A stretch of DNA of 9,123 nucleotides, taken from contig DDUM01000102.1 in NCBI GenBank assembly GCA_002344795.1, positions 1 through 9,123 of the forward strand. Reading direction: 5' to 3'. How positions within the stretch are numbered: position 1 is the first letter of the stretch; each line of letters opens with the position of its first letter. Positions 1-6,912 of the stretch are shown here, one piece after another. Under the pieces are notes generated by a model. That model was not told the DNA's origin, did not search any database, and saw only the letters and a list, made by a program, of their open reading frames with translations. Origin of the DNA: Flammeovirgaceae bacterium UBA2338 (lineage in GTDB: Bacteria > Bacteroidota > Bacteroidia > Cytophagales > Cyclobacteriaceae). The translations under genes and the position numbers were made by a program.

Positions 1-90
1 TAGGGCTTGAGTTATTGACGAACAGCTAAGCGATGACTTTTTTAAAATCCGTTATCTAAATCCAGTACGAATAACTTGTCTTACCTGTGT

Positions 91-140
91 GTCCTATGTT
101 TCTATGTGGTAAAAAAGTAAACCACACAGAAGCATAGAAA
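91..140. repeat. Imperfect long hairpin downstream of the CocE-type hydrolase
   Basis: Positions 91-110 and 121-140 are near reverse complements: 16 of 20 positions pair by Watson-Crick rules and one more as a wobble. A 10-base A-rich loop separates them on the plus strand. The arms are built from a short repeated word (CTATGT, TCTATGTGG). The hairpin lies 17 bases beyond the stop codon of the minus-strand hydrolase, so it may act as a 3' end or transcript-stabilising structure. No U-tract follows it on the minus strand, which argues against a classical intrinsic terminator. Its role is inferred from position only. Confidence 0.5.
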
Positions 141-156
141 ACATTTTAATAAGTAA

Positions 157-2031
157 TTACTTCACAATCGGAATTCTTATTACTGAGGGATATTTTTTGG
201 AATGGTGAATGGTATTGTGAGCAACCACGCCTTTCGATTCATCGTAGTTGTTGCCACCGGTATTCATGTTTCTGTCAAAGCGCGGAAAGTTGCTGCTGGA
301 GATTTCAATACGGATACGATGCCCTGCTTCGAAGTAGTTGCTGGTTGACATGGGAGTCATCTTTACAGGATAAATCTTTCCCTTTTCCATGAACACTTCT
401 TTGTCATACCCTTCGCGATACCGCACGCGCTGGATGGTTTCATCCAAATTGTAGGCCTTACCATCGGGGTACACATCAATAAGTTTGATTGTTACGTCTG
501 TGTCCTTTACATCCGAAGACAAATACAGCATACTTTCAATGAACCCACTTACTTCAATACCTTCTTTCAAAGGCTCTGATGTATAAACTAAAATGTCATT
601 GCGCAATTCCATTTGAGATTGATCAAAAGCACCACCCTGAACAGCATTGCCAGTACAACATACATTGCCACCATAAGAGGTGACGGGATTTTCAGGATCA
701 TAGGTAAAGGAATCAGGCATATCTTTACCAGACGCTTTTGAAACCAACTGACCATCACCATTTCGAGTATTGGCTTTTCCCGCACTGGTCAGATAAAAAT
801 CCGTCATCACAGCACCTTTGGGCGGCCATGTGTCTGCCGATTGCCATTTGTTGCTGCCCATGGTATAGTACTGAACCCGGGGAGTGGTAGATTTAAAGTC
901 GTTGGTTTCTCCCTTGAGTGTAAGATCAAACCATTTGTATATCTGATCGTCATAATCAAGTCGTGCATCACCTACACTGCGTTCACCCACGATGGTATTT
1001 TCTGTAGCACGCTTGTACGCACAGTGCAGGGTGGGGGCGATCACCAAATATTGATTGTCTGCTGCTTCAGGGTTGGTAATATTATTACGAACATGATTGA
1101 ATAGGGCCAGGTTAGGACTGGTGGACACATCGTACCACGACACGAACCAAAAGCCTGGAACATTAATGGGTTTGTCGTCATGGTACAAGCCGCCTTCAAA
1201 CCAGGCTGGATCATTGGGCTTGCGCACCACCATTTTATCAAATATACCTTTTGGCCCATTTACATTTTGAATGATATCCTTTACCGGCAGATGACTGAGT
1301 CCATCAGCCCAGTCTACCCTGGGCATTTCCGGAGCCAAATCGAAAAAGCGCTGTACCCGCTGTAAATCAGTTTGCGTAATGTCTTTTGGAAACATCGGAC
1401 GGAATTGGTCGTTCTGTGTACCGTATAGCCACGAGATGAATAACATTTGAGTAGCTCCACCCCGGTACCAATTGCCTTGTTCGTAAAACTCACCTACTCG
1501 GCCTACCCCTGCACCAAATCCTTGAGCCACTATAGCACCATGGGAGGGATGATCTAAGGCCGCTACAGCCATTTGCCATTCGGCTGTGGATGAACAACCT
1601 AAAGTTCCAATTTTTCCATTTGACCAGGATTGTTTTGCCATCCAGGAGAAGGCATCGTAACCATCGGTTTTTGGTGTGCCCAGGATATCCCATTCCCCTT
1701 CTGAGAAAAATCTTCCCCTTTCATTTTGTACTACATAGGCATATCCACGAGACACGGCATCGTATGCACTCTGATAACCACGGGTGCGCTCTTCACCATC
1801 TCCCCAGGTATTATAATTATAAGGTGTTCTTGAAAAAATGATAGGCACTTTTTTATCTCCCTTGGGGCGATAAATATCAGTGGCCAACCGAATGCCATCT
1901 CGCATAGGCATCATTACCTTTTGGTCAACAATAGCAATCTCCTTTAGTTGTTCAAGAGTGACCTCCTGTGCTTGTAACAAAAAGGATGTGAATGTGCTGA
2001 GGGCAAGGAGAAGTATAATACGTATTTTCAT
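157..2031 (-). CDS. Secreted CocE/NonD family hydrolase (X-Pro dipeptidyl-peptidase S15-like)
   Basis: The 624-residue product begins with a signal peptide (hydrophobic residues 5-19, probable cleavage after Ala21 in LLQAQE), so it should be exported to the periplasm or beyond. Residues about 35-380 form the alpha/beta hydrolase domain of the CocE/S15 family, and about 385-620 the C-terminal jelly-roll domain (PepX_C type). The catalytic triad can be placed as Ser147 in GCSSTA, Asp301 in SWYD and His336 in TLHC. The family hydrolyses ester or amide bonds: X-Pro peptides, cocaine esters, beta-lactam acyl side chains. The real substrate cannot be read from sequence. The nucleophile elbow departs from the common GxSYxG form, with Ser at the Tyr position and Ala for the last Gly. 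The length is normal for the family. The ATG at 2031 is supported by the signal peptide that starts there. The SulP gene lies 122 bases upstream on the same strand; co-transcription is possible but unproven. Confidence 0.9.
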   Translation of the reverse strand: MKIRIILLLALSTFTSFLLQAQEVTLEQLKEIAIVDQKVMMPMRDGIRLATDIYRPKGDKKVPIIFSRTPYNYNTWGDGEERTRGYQSAYDAVSRGYAYVVQNERGRFFSEGEWDILGTPKTDGYDAFSWMAKQSWSNGKIGTLGCSSTAEWQMAVAALDHPSHGAIVAQGFGAGVGRVGEFYEQGNWYRGGATQMLFISWLYGTQNDQFRPMFPKDITQTDLQRVQRFFDLAPEMPRVDWADGLSHLPVKDIIQNVNGPKGIFDKMVVRKPNDPAWFEGGLYHDDKPINVPGFWFVSWYDVSTSPNLALFNHVRNNITNPEAADNQYLVIAPTLHCAYKRATENTIVGERSVGDARLDYDDQIYKWFDLTLKGETNDFKSTTPRVQYYTMGSNKWQSADTWPPKGAVMTDFYLTSAGKANTRNGDGQLVSKASGKDMPDSFTYDPENPVTSYGGNVCCTGNAVQGGAFDQSQMELRNDILVYTSEPLKEGIEVSGFIESMLYLSSDVKDTDVTIKLIDVYPDGKAYNLDETIQRVRYREGYDKEVFMEKGKIYPVKMTPMSTSNYFEAGHRIRIEISSSNFPRFDRNMNTGGNNYDESKGVVAHNTIHHSKKYPSVIRIPIVK

Positions 2032-2059
2032 AGCAGGGATATTAGAAGTTTAGCGGGTG

Positions 2060-2144
2060 TGAATATATTCATATACCTGTTAAAATGAAACTTCCCTCAA
2101 ACGCTATTACTGCCAATCGCCTGGATCAGAATATGCATATCCTG
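2060..2144. promoter_or_regulatory. Two short dyad-symmetric sites between the SulP and CocE-type genes
   Basis: The 122-base gap holds a perfect 12-bp palindrome, TGAATATATTCA at 2060-2071. It also holds an 18-bp dyad at 2127-2144, CAG-ATATGCATAT-CTG with one unpaired base on each side of the core. Either could be an operator for the downstream hydrolase gene, whose ATG is at 2031. AT-rich palindromes of this size also arise by chance, and I could not find a convincing TAnnTTTG element to go with them. Confidence 0.25.
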
Positions 2145-2153
2145 TATTTCTGG

Positions 2154-3698
2154 TTATGAAATCTTATCTACCACTACCTTATAAGTAGGGTCTTCCATGA
2201 TGTTGACTTCGATGATATCATTGGCATTATGGAGTAACATTCTGCAATCGGCACTCAAATGCCTGAGGTGAATTTTTTTACCTACTTTTCTGTACCGCTC
2301 AGTGATTTTGTTTAACGCTTCAATCCCTGACATGTCTGCTACCCGGCTTTCTGAGAAATCGATGATCACTTCATTGGGATCATTTAATACATCAAACTTC
2401 TCGTTGAAAGCGGAGATAGAACCAAAGAATAGGGGTCCGAAGATTTCGTAATGCTTTACCCCGGCACTGTCCACATACTTACGGGCACGTATGCGCTTGG
2501 CATTTTCCCAGGCAAAGACCAGGGCAGAGATAACCACACCAACCAAAACTGCCAGTGCAAGGTTGTGAAGGAATACTGTTACCAGTATTACCGCGAGCAT
2601 AACTATAATATCTGATTTGGGCATTCTTCGAAAGGTTCTTAGACTGGCCCATTCAAAGGTGCCTATGGCCACCATAATCATCAAACCTGTCAATGCCGCC
2701 ATGGGTAATTGTTCAATCAGGTTGGCACCAAACATAATAAAGACCAGCAACATCACTGAGGCAACAATACCCGATAGCCGAGCTCGCGCACCTGAAGAAA
2801 TATTGATCAAACTTTGACCAATCATGGCACAACCACCCATACCCGAGAAAAAGCCAGTCACTACGTTGGCTATTCCTTGCGCTACCGCTTCTTTGTTGCC
2901 GCGTCCGCGGGTTTCTGTAATTTCATCAATAAGGTTGAGGGTAAGCAAGCTTTCAATTAAACCTACACCAGCCACAATCAAGGCGTATGGGAAAATGACA
3001 GACAACGTTTCTAATGAGAAAGGCAAGTTAGGAATATGAAAAGGAGGGAAGCCTCCTTTAATAGAAGCAATATCTCCCACGGTTTTTGTGTCAATGCTGA
3101 ATCCAATGACAATGGCAGATACGACAAGAATGGCAGCCAGAGAGGAAGGGATGGCTTTCGTTAATTTAGGTAAGCCCCAAATGATGAGCATGGTGAGCAA
3201 TACCAGGCCTAGCATCAACCACAAAGAGGGGCCACTCATCCACTGCATGATACCCGCTGCTCCCATTACCTTAAACTGATCGAGCTGAGAAAGGAAGATG
3301 ACAATGGCAAGACCATTGACAAAACCAAACATAACAGGATGTGGAACTAAACGTATGAATTTTCCTAGTCGCAACAGGCCGGCAGTTACCTGTATTATAC
3401 CTGCCAATACCACAGTGGCAAATATGTACTCTACACCGTGTGATTTGGCCAATGCCACGATCACTACCGCTATTGCTCCGGTGGCACCAGAGATCATTCC
3501 AGGCCTTCCACCGAGAATTGATGTGACCAGGCCAATGGTAAAAGCAGCATACAGCCCAGTTAAGGGAGATAAGCCGGCAATCATGGCAAAAGCAATAGCT
3601 TCGGGAACAAGTGCCAGAGCCACAGTAAGCCCTGAGAGGACTTCAATTTTGTAATCTACCTTTTGTTGGAGATCGAATAGGTTCAGGTATTGCTTCAT
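2154..3698 (-). CDS. SulP family inorganic anion transporter with C-terminal STAS domain
   Basis: This 514-residue inner-membrane protein belongs to the SulP (SLC26-like) family, which moves sulfate, bicarbonate or related anions, usually by proton or sodium symport or by exchange. Residues 31-50 carry the SulP signature region (VPEAIAF...LSPLTGLY). Hydrophobic segments run to about residue 398, and residues 284-300 hold the conserved glycine-rich stretch (FSGMGGCAMIGQ). A STAS domain occupies about 415-512, with the characteristic DMSGIEAL at 455-462. The length is normal for a bacterial SulP-STAS protein. I use the ATG at 3698 rather than a possible start at 3788: the extra 30 residues are not SulP-like, and a good promoter element (3720-3727) lies inside that extension. 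Substrate specificity cannot be decided here. No carbonic anhydrase or sulfur-assimilation gene is adjacent to guide the choice. Confidence 0.93.
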   Translation of the reverse strand: MKQYLNLFDLQQKVDYKIEVLSGLTVALALVPEAIAFAMIAGLSPLTGLYAAFTIGLVTSILGGRPGMISGATGAIAVVIVALAKSHGVEYIFATVVLAGIIQVTAGLLRLGKFIRLVPHPVMFGFVNGLAIVIFLSQLDQFKVMGAAGIMQWMSGPSLWLMLGLVLLTMLIIWGLPKLTKAIPSSLAAILVVSAIVIGFSIDTKTVGDIASIKGGFPPFHIPNLPFSLETLSVIFPYALIVAGVGLIESLLTLNLIDEITETRGRGNKEAVAQGIANVVTGFFSGMGGCAMIGQSLINISSGARARLSGIVASVMLLVFIMFGANLIEQLPMAALTGLMIMVAIGTFEWASLRTFRRMPKSDIIVMLAVILVTVFLHNLALAVLVGVVISALVFAWENAKRIRARKYVDSAGVKHYEIFGPLFFGSISAFNEKFDVLNDPNEVIIDFSESRVADMSGIEALNKITERYRKVGKKIHLRHLSADCRMLLHNANDIIEVNIMEDPTYKVVVDKIS

Positions 3699-3719
3699 GT
3701 GTTGTAGCCAAAAAAGGTG

Positions 3720-3727
3720 CAAAAGTA
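3720..3727 (-). promoter_or_regulatory. Bacteroidota-type -7 element for the SulP gene
   Basis: On the minus strand this reads TACTTTTG, a perfect match to the Bacteroidota -7 consensus TAnnTTTG. It ends 21 bases before the ATG at 3698, implying a leader of roughly 15 bases. No clean TTG is seen at the -33 position, so the match rests on the -7 box alone. It is the main reason for rejecting the longer start at 3788. Confidence 0.55.
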
Positions 3728-3841
3728 CGAAAATTTTGTGCCGATAGGAACCTCTCCTCCAAACATCAAACCAGAACAGGGTTTTCACATTCGGCTAAAA
3801 AAGGAAAATGAAGTTAATACATTATCTTAGGGTGTAAACGA

Positions 3842-3871
3842 TTGTACAAATGAGGTGTGTATATACGATTG
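3842..3871 (+). promoter_or_regulatory. Putative promoter of the CPBP protease gene
   Basis: TTG at 3842-3844, a 19-base spacer and TACGATTG at 3864-3871 fit the Bacteroidota promoter pattern with one mismatch in the -7 box. Transcription would start near 3877 and leave a leader of about 27 bases before the ATG at 3904. The 8-mer ACGATTGT occurs twice here (3838-3845 and 3865-3872), overlapping both promoter boxes, which could reflect a duplicated regulator half-site. Confidence 0.4.
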
Positions 3872-3903
3872 TTAGCAGCTTTTATATCCCGTCTTGAAAT
3901 TAT

Positions 3904-4650
3904 ATGAAGGAATTTTACCAACGATATAAGCCAATAATAGTCTTTTACTTCTTAGCATGTTTGTTTTCATGGCCTTTCTTGTTTTGGCGAGATGTGTATG
4001 GAGATAGTTGGAACAGTTTAAACATAGATTCCATAATCAAAACAAGCCTTATTATGTGGGGCCCAGGTTTATCTGCTGTTATCTCCAGCTTAATTTTTAA
4101 GGATAGAATAAAAAAAACAATTACCTTATTTGGAAGCTCTGTTTTTAAAAGCATTTTATTCTGGGGATTACCCATGGCTGCATTCGTTTTATTTGGAGAA
4201 TACAGTAATAATGGTACATCAGTCTCAAGACTTGTCATTTATTTAGGTGGAGTATTTCTTTTTACACTTGGTGAAGAGCTTGGTTGGCGCGGATTTTTAC
4301 AAGACCAGCTAAATCATTTACCTAAATGGAAACGGTATCTTATCATTGGTATAATGTGGGAACTTTGGCATTTCACTACTCGAACACTATCAGGTTCAGT
4401 TGTTGCAAGAGTACTGAGACCTCTTCTTTTTATTATGCCAAACACAATGCTTTCATATGTTTTTGGAGAAAGTGTAAATAAATCTAAATCCATTATTGTA
4501 GCTGTAACACTACATGCATGGTATAATCTGTTGTTTGAATTTAACAACATAAACACCTATATAATCTTTTCTATTGCTGTCATATTTTGGATAGTTATGT
4601 TGTTAAATTGGGATAAAAAAATCAAACTTGAAAAAGTAACAAACCGCTAA
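3904..4650 (+). CDS. CPBP family intramembrane glutamic endopeptidase (CAAX protease/Abi-like)
   Basis: The 248-residue product is a polytopic membrane protein with hydrophobic segments at about 11-27, 48-64, 82-97, 109-122, 143-154, 173-186, 196-212 and 218-234. It has the three CPBP motifs: EELGWR at 124-129 (the catalytic glutamate pair and arginine), WELWHF at 152-157 (FxxxH-like, His156), and HAWYN at 204-208 (HxxxN/D). Eukaryotic relatives cut prenylated CAAX proteins. Bacterial members act in bacteriocin immunity and maturation, or in envelope signalling, mostly with unknown substrates. All catalytic residues are present, so activity is plausible. The gene is alone, divergent from SulP, and clearly more AT-rich than SulP, which suggests recent acquisition. 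No bacteriocin gene is visible beside it. The ATG follows an AT-rich leader with no Shine-Dalgarno site, as is usual in this phylum. Confidence 0.9.
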   Translation: MKEFYQRYKPIIVFYFLACLFSWPFLFWRDVYGDSWNSLNIDSIIKTSLIMWGPGLSAVISSLIFKDRIKKTITLFGSSVFKSILFWGLPMAAFVLFGEYSNNGTSVSRLVIYLGGVFLFTLGEELGWRGFLQDQLNHLPKWKRYLIIGIMWELWHFTTRTLSGSVVARVLRPLLFIMPNTMLSYVFGESVNKSKSIIVAVTLHAWYNLLFEFNNINTYIIFSIAVIFWIVMLLNWDKKIKLEKVTNR

Positions 4651-4782
4651 TATTATATATGAAATCATAGCACCCTTCGGAATGCAATGCTTCATGACTA
4701 GGACTCTTACACGAGACAGGTGTATATGAAATTGGTAGTCGTTATATCTTGACGACCGCGCAAACATTAAACAGACAGGAAA

Positions 4783-5271
4783 ATGAGACAGATGCTTTTA
4801 ATTCTATGGGTCTTCGGACTTTTTGCGTGTAACCAGCAAACAGACAACACGATCGTTTTACAAAACCGTATTGACAGCTTGGAAATCAAACTTGCAAATA
4901 CTTATAAACCTGGATTCGGTGATTTTATGGGTACTATACAAGCGCATCATTCTAAACTATGGTTTGCGGGACAAAACAAAAACTGGGAACTTGCCGACTT
5001 TGAAGTGCATGAAATAATGGAAACCATTGAAGCCATTCAGAAGTTTCAAACCGAACGGGAGGAAAGCAAAATAATTGATATGATAAATCCTCCATTAGAT
5101 AGCATCGACAATGCCATTGAGCAGAAAAATTCGACTTTATTCAAGAGTAGTTACATCCTGCTGACAAATACTTGCAACAATTGCCATGAAGCAACTAATC
5201 TTGGATTTAACATTGTAAAAATACCCGATAGTTCACCTTTCAGTAATCAGGACTTTAGACCAATCAAATGA
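4783..5271 (+). CDS. Small lipoprotein with a single heme c (CxxCH) motif
   Basis: The 162-residue product begins with a type II signal peptide ending in LFAC, so Cys16 should be lipidated and the mature protein anchored to a membrane on the periplasmic side or exported outward. Residues 22-40 look like a short amphipathic helix. Residues 46-115 are helical and include the distinctive stretch AHHSKLWFAGQNKNWELADF (54-73). CNNCH at 131-135 is a class I type heme c attachment motif placed near the C-terminus. The layout resembles a small helical cytochrome rather than a standard class I cytochrome c, which carries CxxCH near its N-terminus. The axial ligand opposite His135 is not obvious; Met49 or a histidine in 55-56 are candidates. 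Electron transfer or redox sensing is inferred from the motif alone. The gene is monocistronic, 132 bases after the CPBP gene, with no clear promoter match. Confidence 0.8.
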   Translation: MRQMLLILWVFGLFACNQQTDNTIVLQNRIDSLEIKLANTYKPGFGDFMGTIQAHHSKLWFAGQNKNWELADFEVHEIMETIEAIQKFQTEREESKIIDMINPPLDSIDNAIEQKNSTLFKSSYILLTNTCNNCHEATNLGFNIVKIPDSSPFSNQDFRPIK

Positions 5272-5297
5272 AAGATGCTGTGTGAGGTCAGGATTCA

Positions 5298-5327
5298 TAG
5301 TTAAGTCAGGTCTTCCAATCTGACGAA
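5298..5327. repeat. Palindromic REP-like element, copy 1
   Basis: This 30-base stretch matches 7644-7673 at 25 of 30 positions without gaps. Positions 5305-5324 fold as GTCAGGTC-TTCC-AATCTGAC, a hairpin with a 4-base loop, one wobble pair and one mismatch. Combining the best arms of the two copies gives a perfect palindrome, GTCAGGTC-TTCC-GACCTGAC, so each copy looks like a decayed version of an originally perfect hairpin. It lies 26 bases after the lipoprotein stop codon. No RAYT transposase gene is in the window. Confidence 0.6.
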
Positions 5328-5355
5328 GCACCGAACATCTCATTTGATTGTAGAA

Positions 5356-5402
5356 GTCAGGCCAGTGATCACTTAAGCCTACACTGGTCAGACGACTGGC
5401 AT
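5356..5402. repeat. 47-bp imperfect palindromic direct repeat, left copy
   Basis: Identical to 6756-6802 at 45 of 47 positions and in the same orientation. The arms GTCAGGCCAGTG (5356-5367) and CACTGGTCAGAC (5382-5393) pair with one A-A mismatch and one wobble around a 14-base loop that contains TTAAG. The word CCGCCAACAC follows at 5405-5414. It sits in the 352-base gap between the lipoprotein and alpha/beta hydrolase genes and, with its partner, brackets the latter. Confidence 0.8.
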
Positions 5403-5530
5403 CCCCGCCAACACGTTGCTGTGTTTTTGCTCTTATAAGGTGCCTCTCATTGTACGCTCATCCTACCAAATCCTAATCTCTCAGGCGAACTCACTTATTG
5501 GTTTTTAACTAATTAACAAGGAAAGAAATA

Positions 5531-5617
5531 CTGAAAATCCTAACTTGGGTGAAGTATATAGGAGCATATCTGACTTTGATAACACTTACGTTGGTGGTAA
5601 TTATGAATCTTATATAG
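5531..5617 (+). pseudogene. In-frame upstream remnant resembling the hydrolase membrane anchor
   Basis: Reading from CTG at 5531 gives 28 codons (M/L-KILTWVKYIGAYL..., then a run of Leu, Ile, Thr and Val) ending at TAG 5615-5617. It shares the frame of the hydrolase gene, whose ATG lies exactly 31 codons further on. The start KIL..V matches the hydrolase N-terminus (MKILRKV), and both are a few basic residues followed by one hydrophobic segment. An AAGGAAAG sequence lies just upstream at 5518-5525. It may be a decayed duplicate of the anchor, an old start region now cut off by the stop, or a small membrane leader peptide with a rare start codon. Chance is not excluded. Confidence 0.3.
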
Positions 5618-5623
5618 GTTAAT

Positions 5624-6733
5624 ATGAAAATATTGAGGAAAGTTGGAAAGTGGCTACTTATTATCATAGGAAGCATTATTAGCTTGATTTTAATCATTCT
5701 TCTAATTATCAGAATTAACAGTACAGGTATAGAGGAACCTTTTCTCGATAAACATGGGAACATACTTCCAAATAGTATTGCCATGCATGAGGACATGGTC
5801 ATAAACGGTGCTCCTCAAAGAATAACGCTTAGAGGGAAAGATATAAATAACCCTGTGTTATTACAGGTACATGGAGGCCCTGGAAGCCCTACTACTCCGG
5901 CAGTTGCGAAAATTGTTGGATTTGATTTAGAAGACCTATTCACGGTGTGCTATTGGGAACAAAGAGGTTCTGGACTTGCTTATAATGATAGCTTACCTGA
6001 TTCGACCATTACCTTAAATCAAATCATTGATGATGGTTTGGTCGTTACAGACTATCTTAAAAAGACATTCAATAAAGATAAAATATATATTGAAGGAACA
6101 TCCTGGGGTACAACCGTAAGTGCTTTTATGGTCCAGAAAAAACCCGAATCATTTCAAGCTTATATTGGTATTGGACAAATGGCCAACCAACCACTTTCAG
6201 AACAACTTTCTTACGATTTTGCAATGACAGAAGCCCAAAAACAAAATGATACTGTTTCTTTAAATCAATTAAAAGGTATTGGAAGACCGCCATATCCTAA
6301 CAAATCGAATATAGAAATGGCAAATGCTTGTGATATTGAACGTATGATTGTAATAAAATATGCACCACCTCGCGTAAACTTTGGTTTCAATTTTATAAAA
6401 CAAATGTTCCTGGATAACGGTCTCACATTTAGTGAAAAATTTACACCAATGATTAATAACCCAGAAGTAACTTATCCTGCATATAAACTATTATGGCCTA
6501 CATGCTTTAATAGTAATCTTATTCGTAATGTCCCAGAGTGGAAAGTACCCGTTTATATATTACAAGGAGATAATGATCATTTTACGGAAACTTCATTAGC
6601 AAGGGCCTATTTTGATTCAATAATTGCTCCTTCAAAAAAATGGTATTTATTTGAAAATGCTACGCATGCTGTACAATTTGAATATCCTAAAAAATACCGT
6701 TCAATTTATATTAAGGAAATATTGAAAAAATAA
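5624..6733 (+). CDS. Membrane-anchored alpha/beta hydrolase, prolyl aminopeptidase (S33)-like
   Basis: The 369-residue product has a basic N-terminus and one hydrophobic helix at about 11-30, acting as an uncleaved signal anchor, with the catalytic domain presumably in the periplasm. HGGPG at 83-87 is the oxyanion motif typical of prolyl iminopeptidases, and YWEQRGSG at 110-117 matches their DQRG(S/C)G region. The nucleophile elbow is GTSWG (158-162, Ser160). Asp318 in GDNDHF and His348 in NATHA complete the triad. A helical cap domain spans about 185-290. Substrates may be N-terminal proline peptides or small esters or amides; the motif set favours the peptidase-like branch but does not prove it. 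The gene is AT-rich, stands alone, and is bracketed by two 47-bp direct repeats (5356 and 6756). An in-frame, stop-terminated echo of its anchor precedes it at 5531-5617. The ATG at 5624 directly begins the anchor helix. Confidence 0.9.
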   Translation: MKILRKVGKWLLIIIGSIISLILIILLIIRINSTGIEEPFLDKHGNILPNSIAMHEDMVINGAPQRITLRGKDINNPVLLQVHGGPGSPTTPAVAKIVGFDLEDLFTVCYWEQRGSGLAYNDSLPDSTITLNQIIDDGLVVTDYLKKTFNKDKIYIEGTSWGTTVSAFMVQKKPESFQAYIGIGQMANQPLSEQLSYDFAMTEAQKQNDTVSLNQLKGIGRPPYPNKSNIEMANACDIERMIVIKYAPPRVNFGFNFIKQMFLDNGLTFSEKFTPMINNPEVTYPAYKLLWPTCFNSNLIRNVPEWKVPVYILQGDNDHFTETSLARAYFDSIIAPSKKWYLFENATHAVQFEYPKKYRSIYIKEILKK

Positions 6734-6755
6734 AAACTACCGCCAACACCAAGTC

Positions 6756-6802
6756 GTCAGACCAGTGATCACTTAAGCCTACATTGGTCAGACGACTGGC
6801 AT
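6756..6802. repeat. 47-bp imperfect palindromic direct repeat, right copy
   Basis: Second copy of the 5356-5402 element, 45 of 47 bases identical and offset by exactly 1400 bp. Including flanking bases, its arms extend to about 16 bp (6753-6767 region with 6782-6796), with one A-A mismatch and one wobble. The two base differences between copies fall in the stem arms and still allow pairing. CCGCCAACAC lies just upstream at 6740-6749, whereas in the left copy it lies just downstream. It begins 22 bases after the hydrolase stop codon. Confidence 0.8.
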
Positions 6803-6857
6803 TTGCTAACTGACCATGCATCAGGGTAGAACAGCAGGGATACAGTTGGATATTAAA

Positions 6858-6888
6858 TTGAAGTACATTTTGTAATGGCGTACCTTGG
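6858..6888 (+). promoter_or_regulatory. Putative promoter of the SDR-like gene
   Basis: TTG at 6858-6860, a 20-base spacer and TACCTTGG at 6881-6888 match the Bacteroidota promoter pattern with one mismatch in the -7 box. Transcription would begin near 6893-6896, leaving a leader of about 17-20 bases before the ATG at 6913. This makes a TTG start at 6892 very unlikely. Confidence 0.5.
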
Positions 6889-6912
6889 TGGTTGAATTGT
6901 AAAGATCAGAGA

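Noticed and set aside
1..90. Partial gene at the left edge
   Set aside because: No frame carries a recognisable protein fragment in these 90 bases.
841..1365. Plus-strand open frames opposite the CocE-type hydrolase, and similar ones opposite SulP (2617-3654)
   Set aside because: They are antisense shadows of well-supported genes and show no domain features.
5356..5402. XerC/XerD dif site or IS end
   Set aside because: The arms are separated by 14 bases rather than the 6-8 of a tyrosine recombinase core, the sequence does not look like dif, and no transposase gene or target-site duplication is seen.
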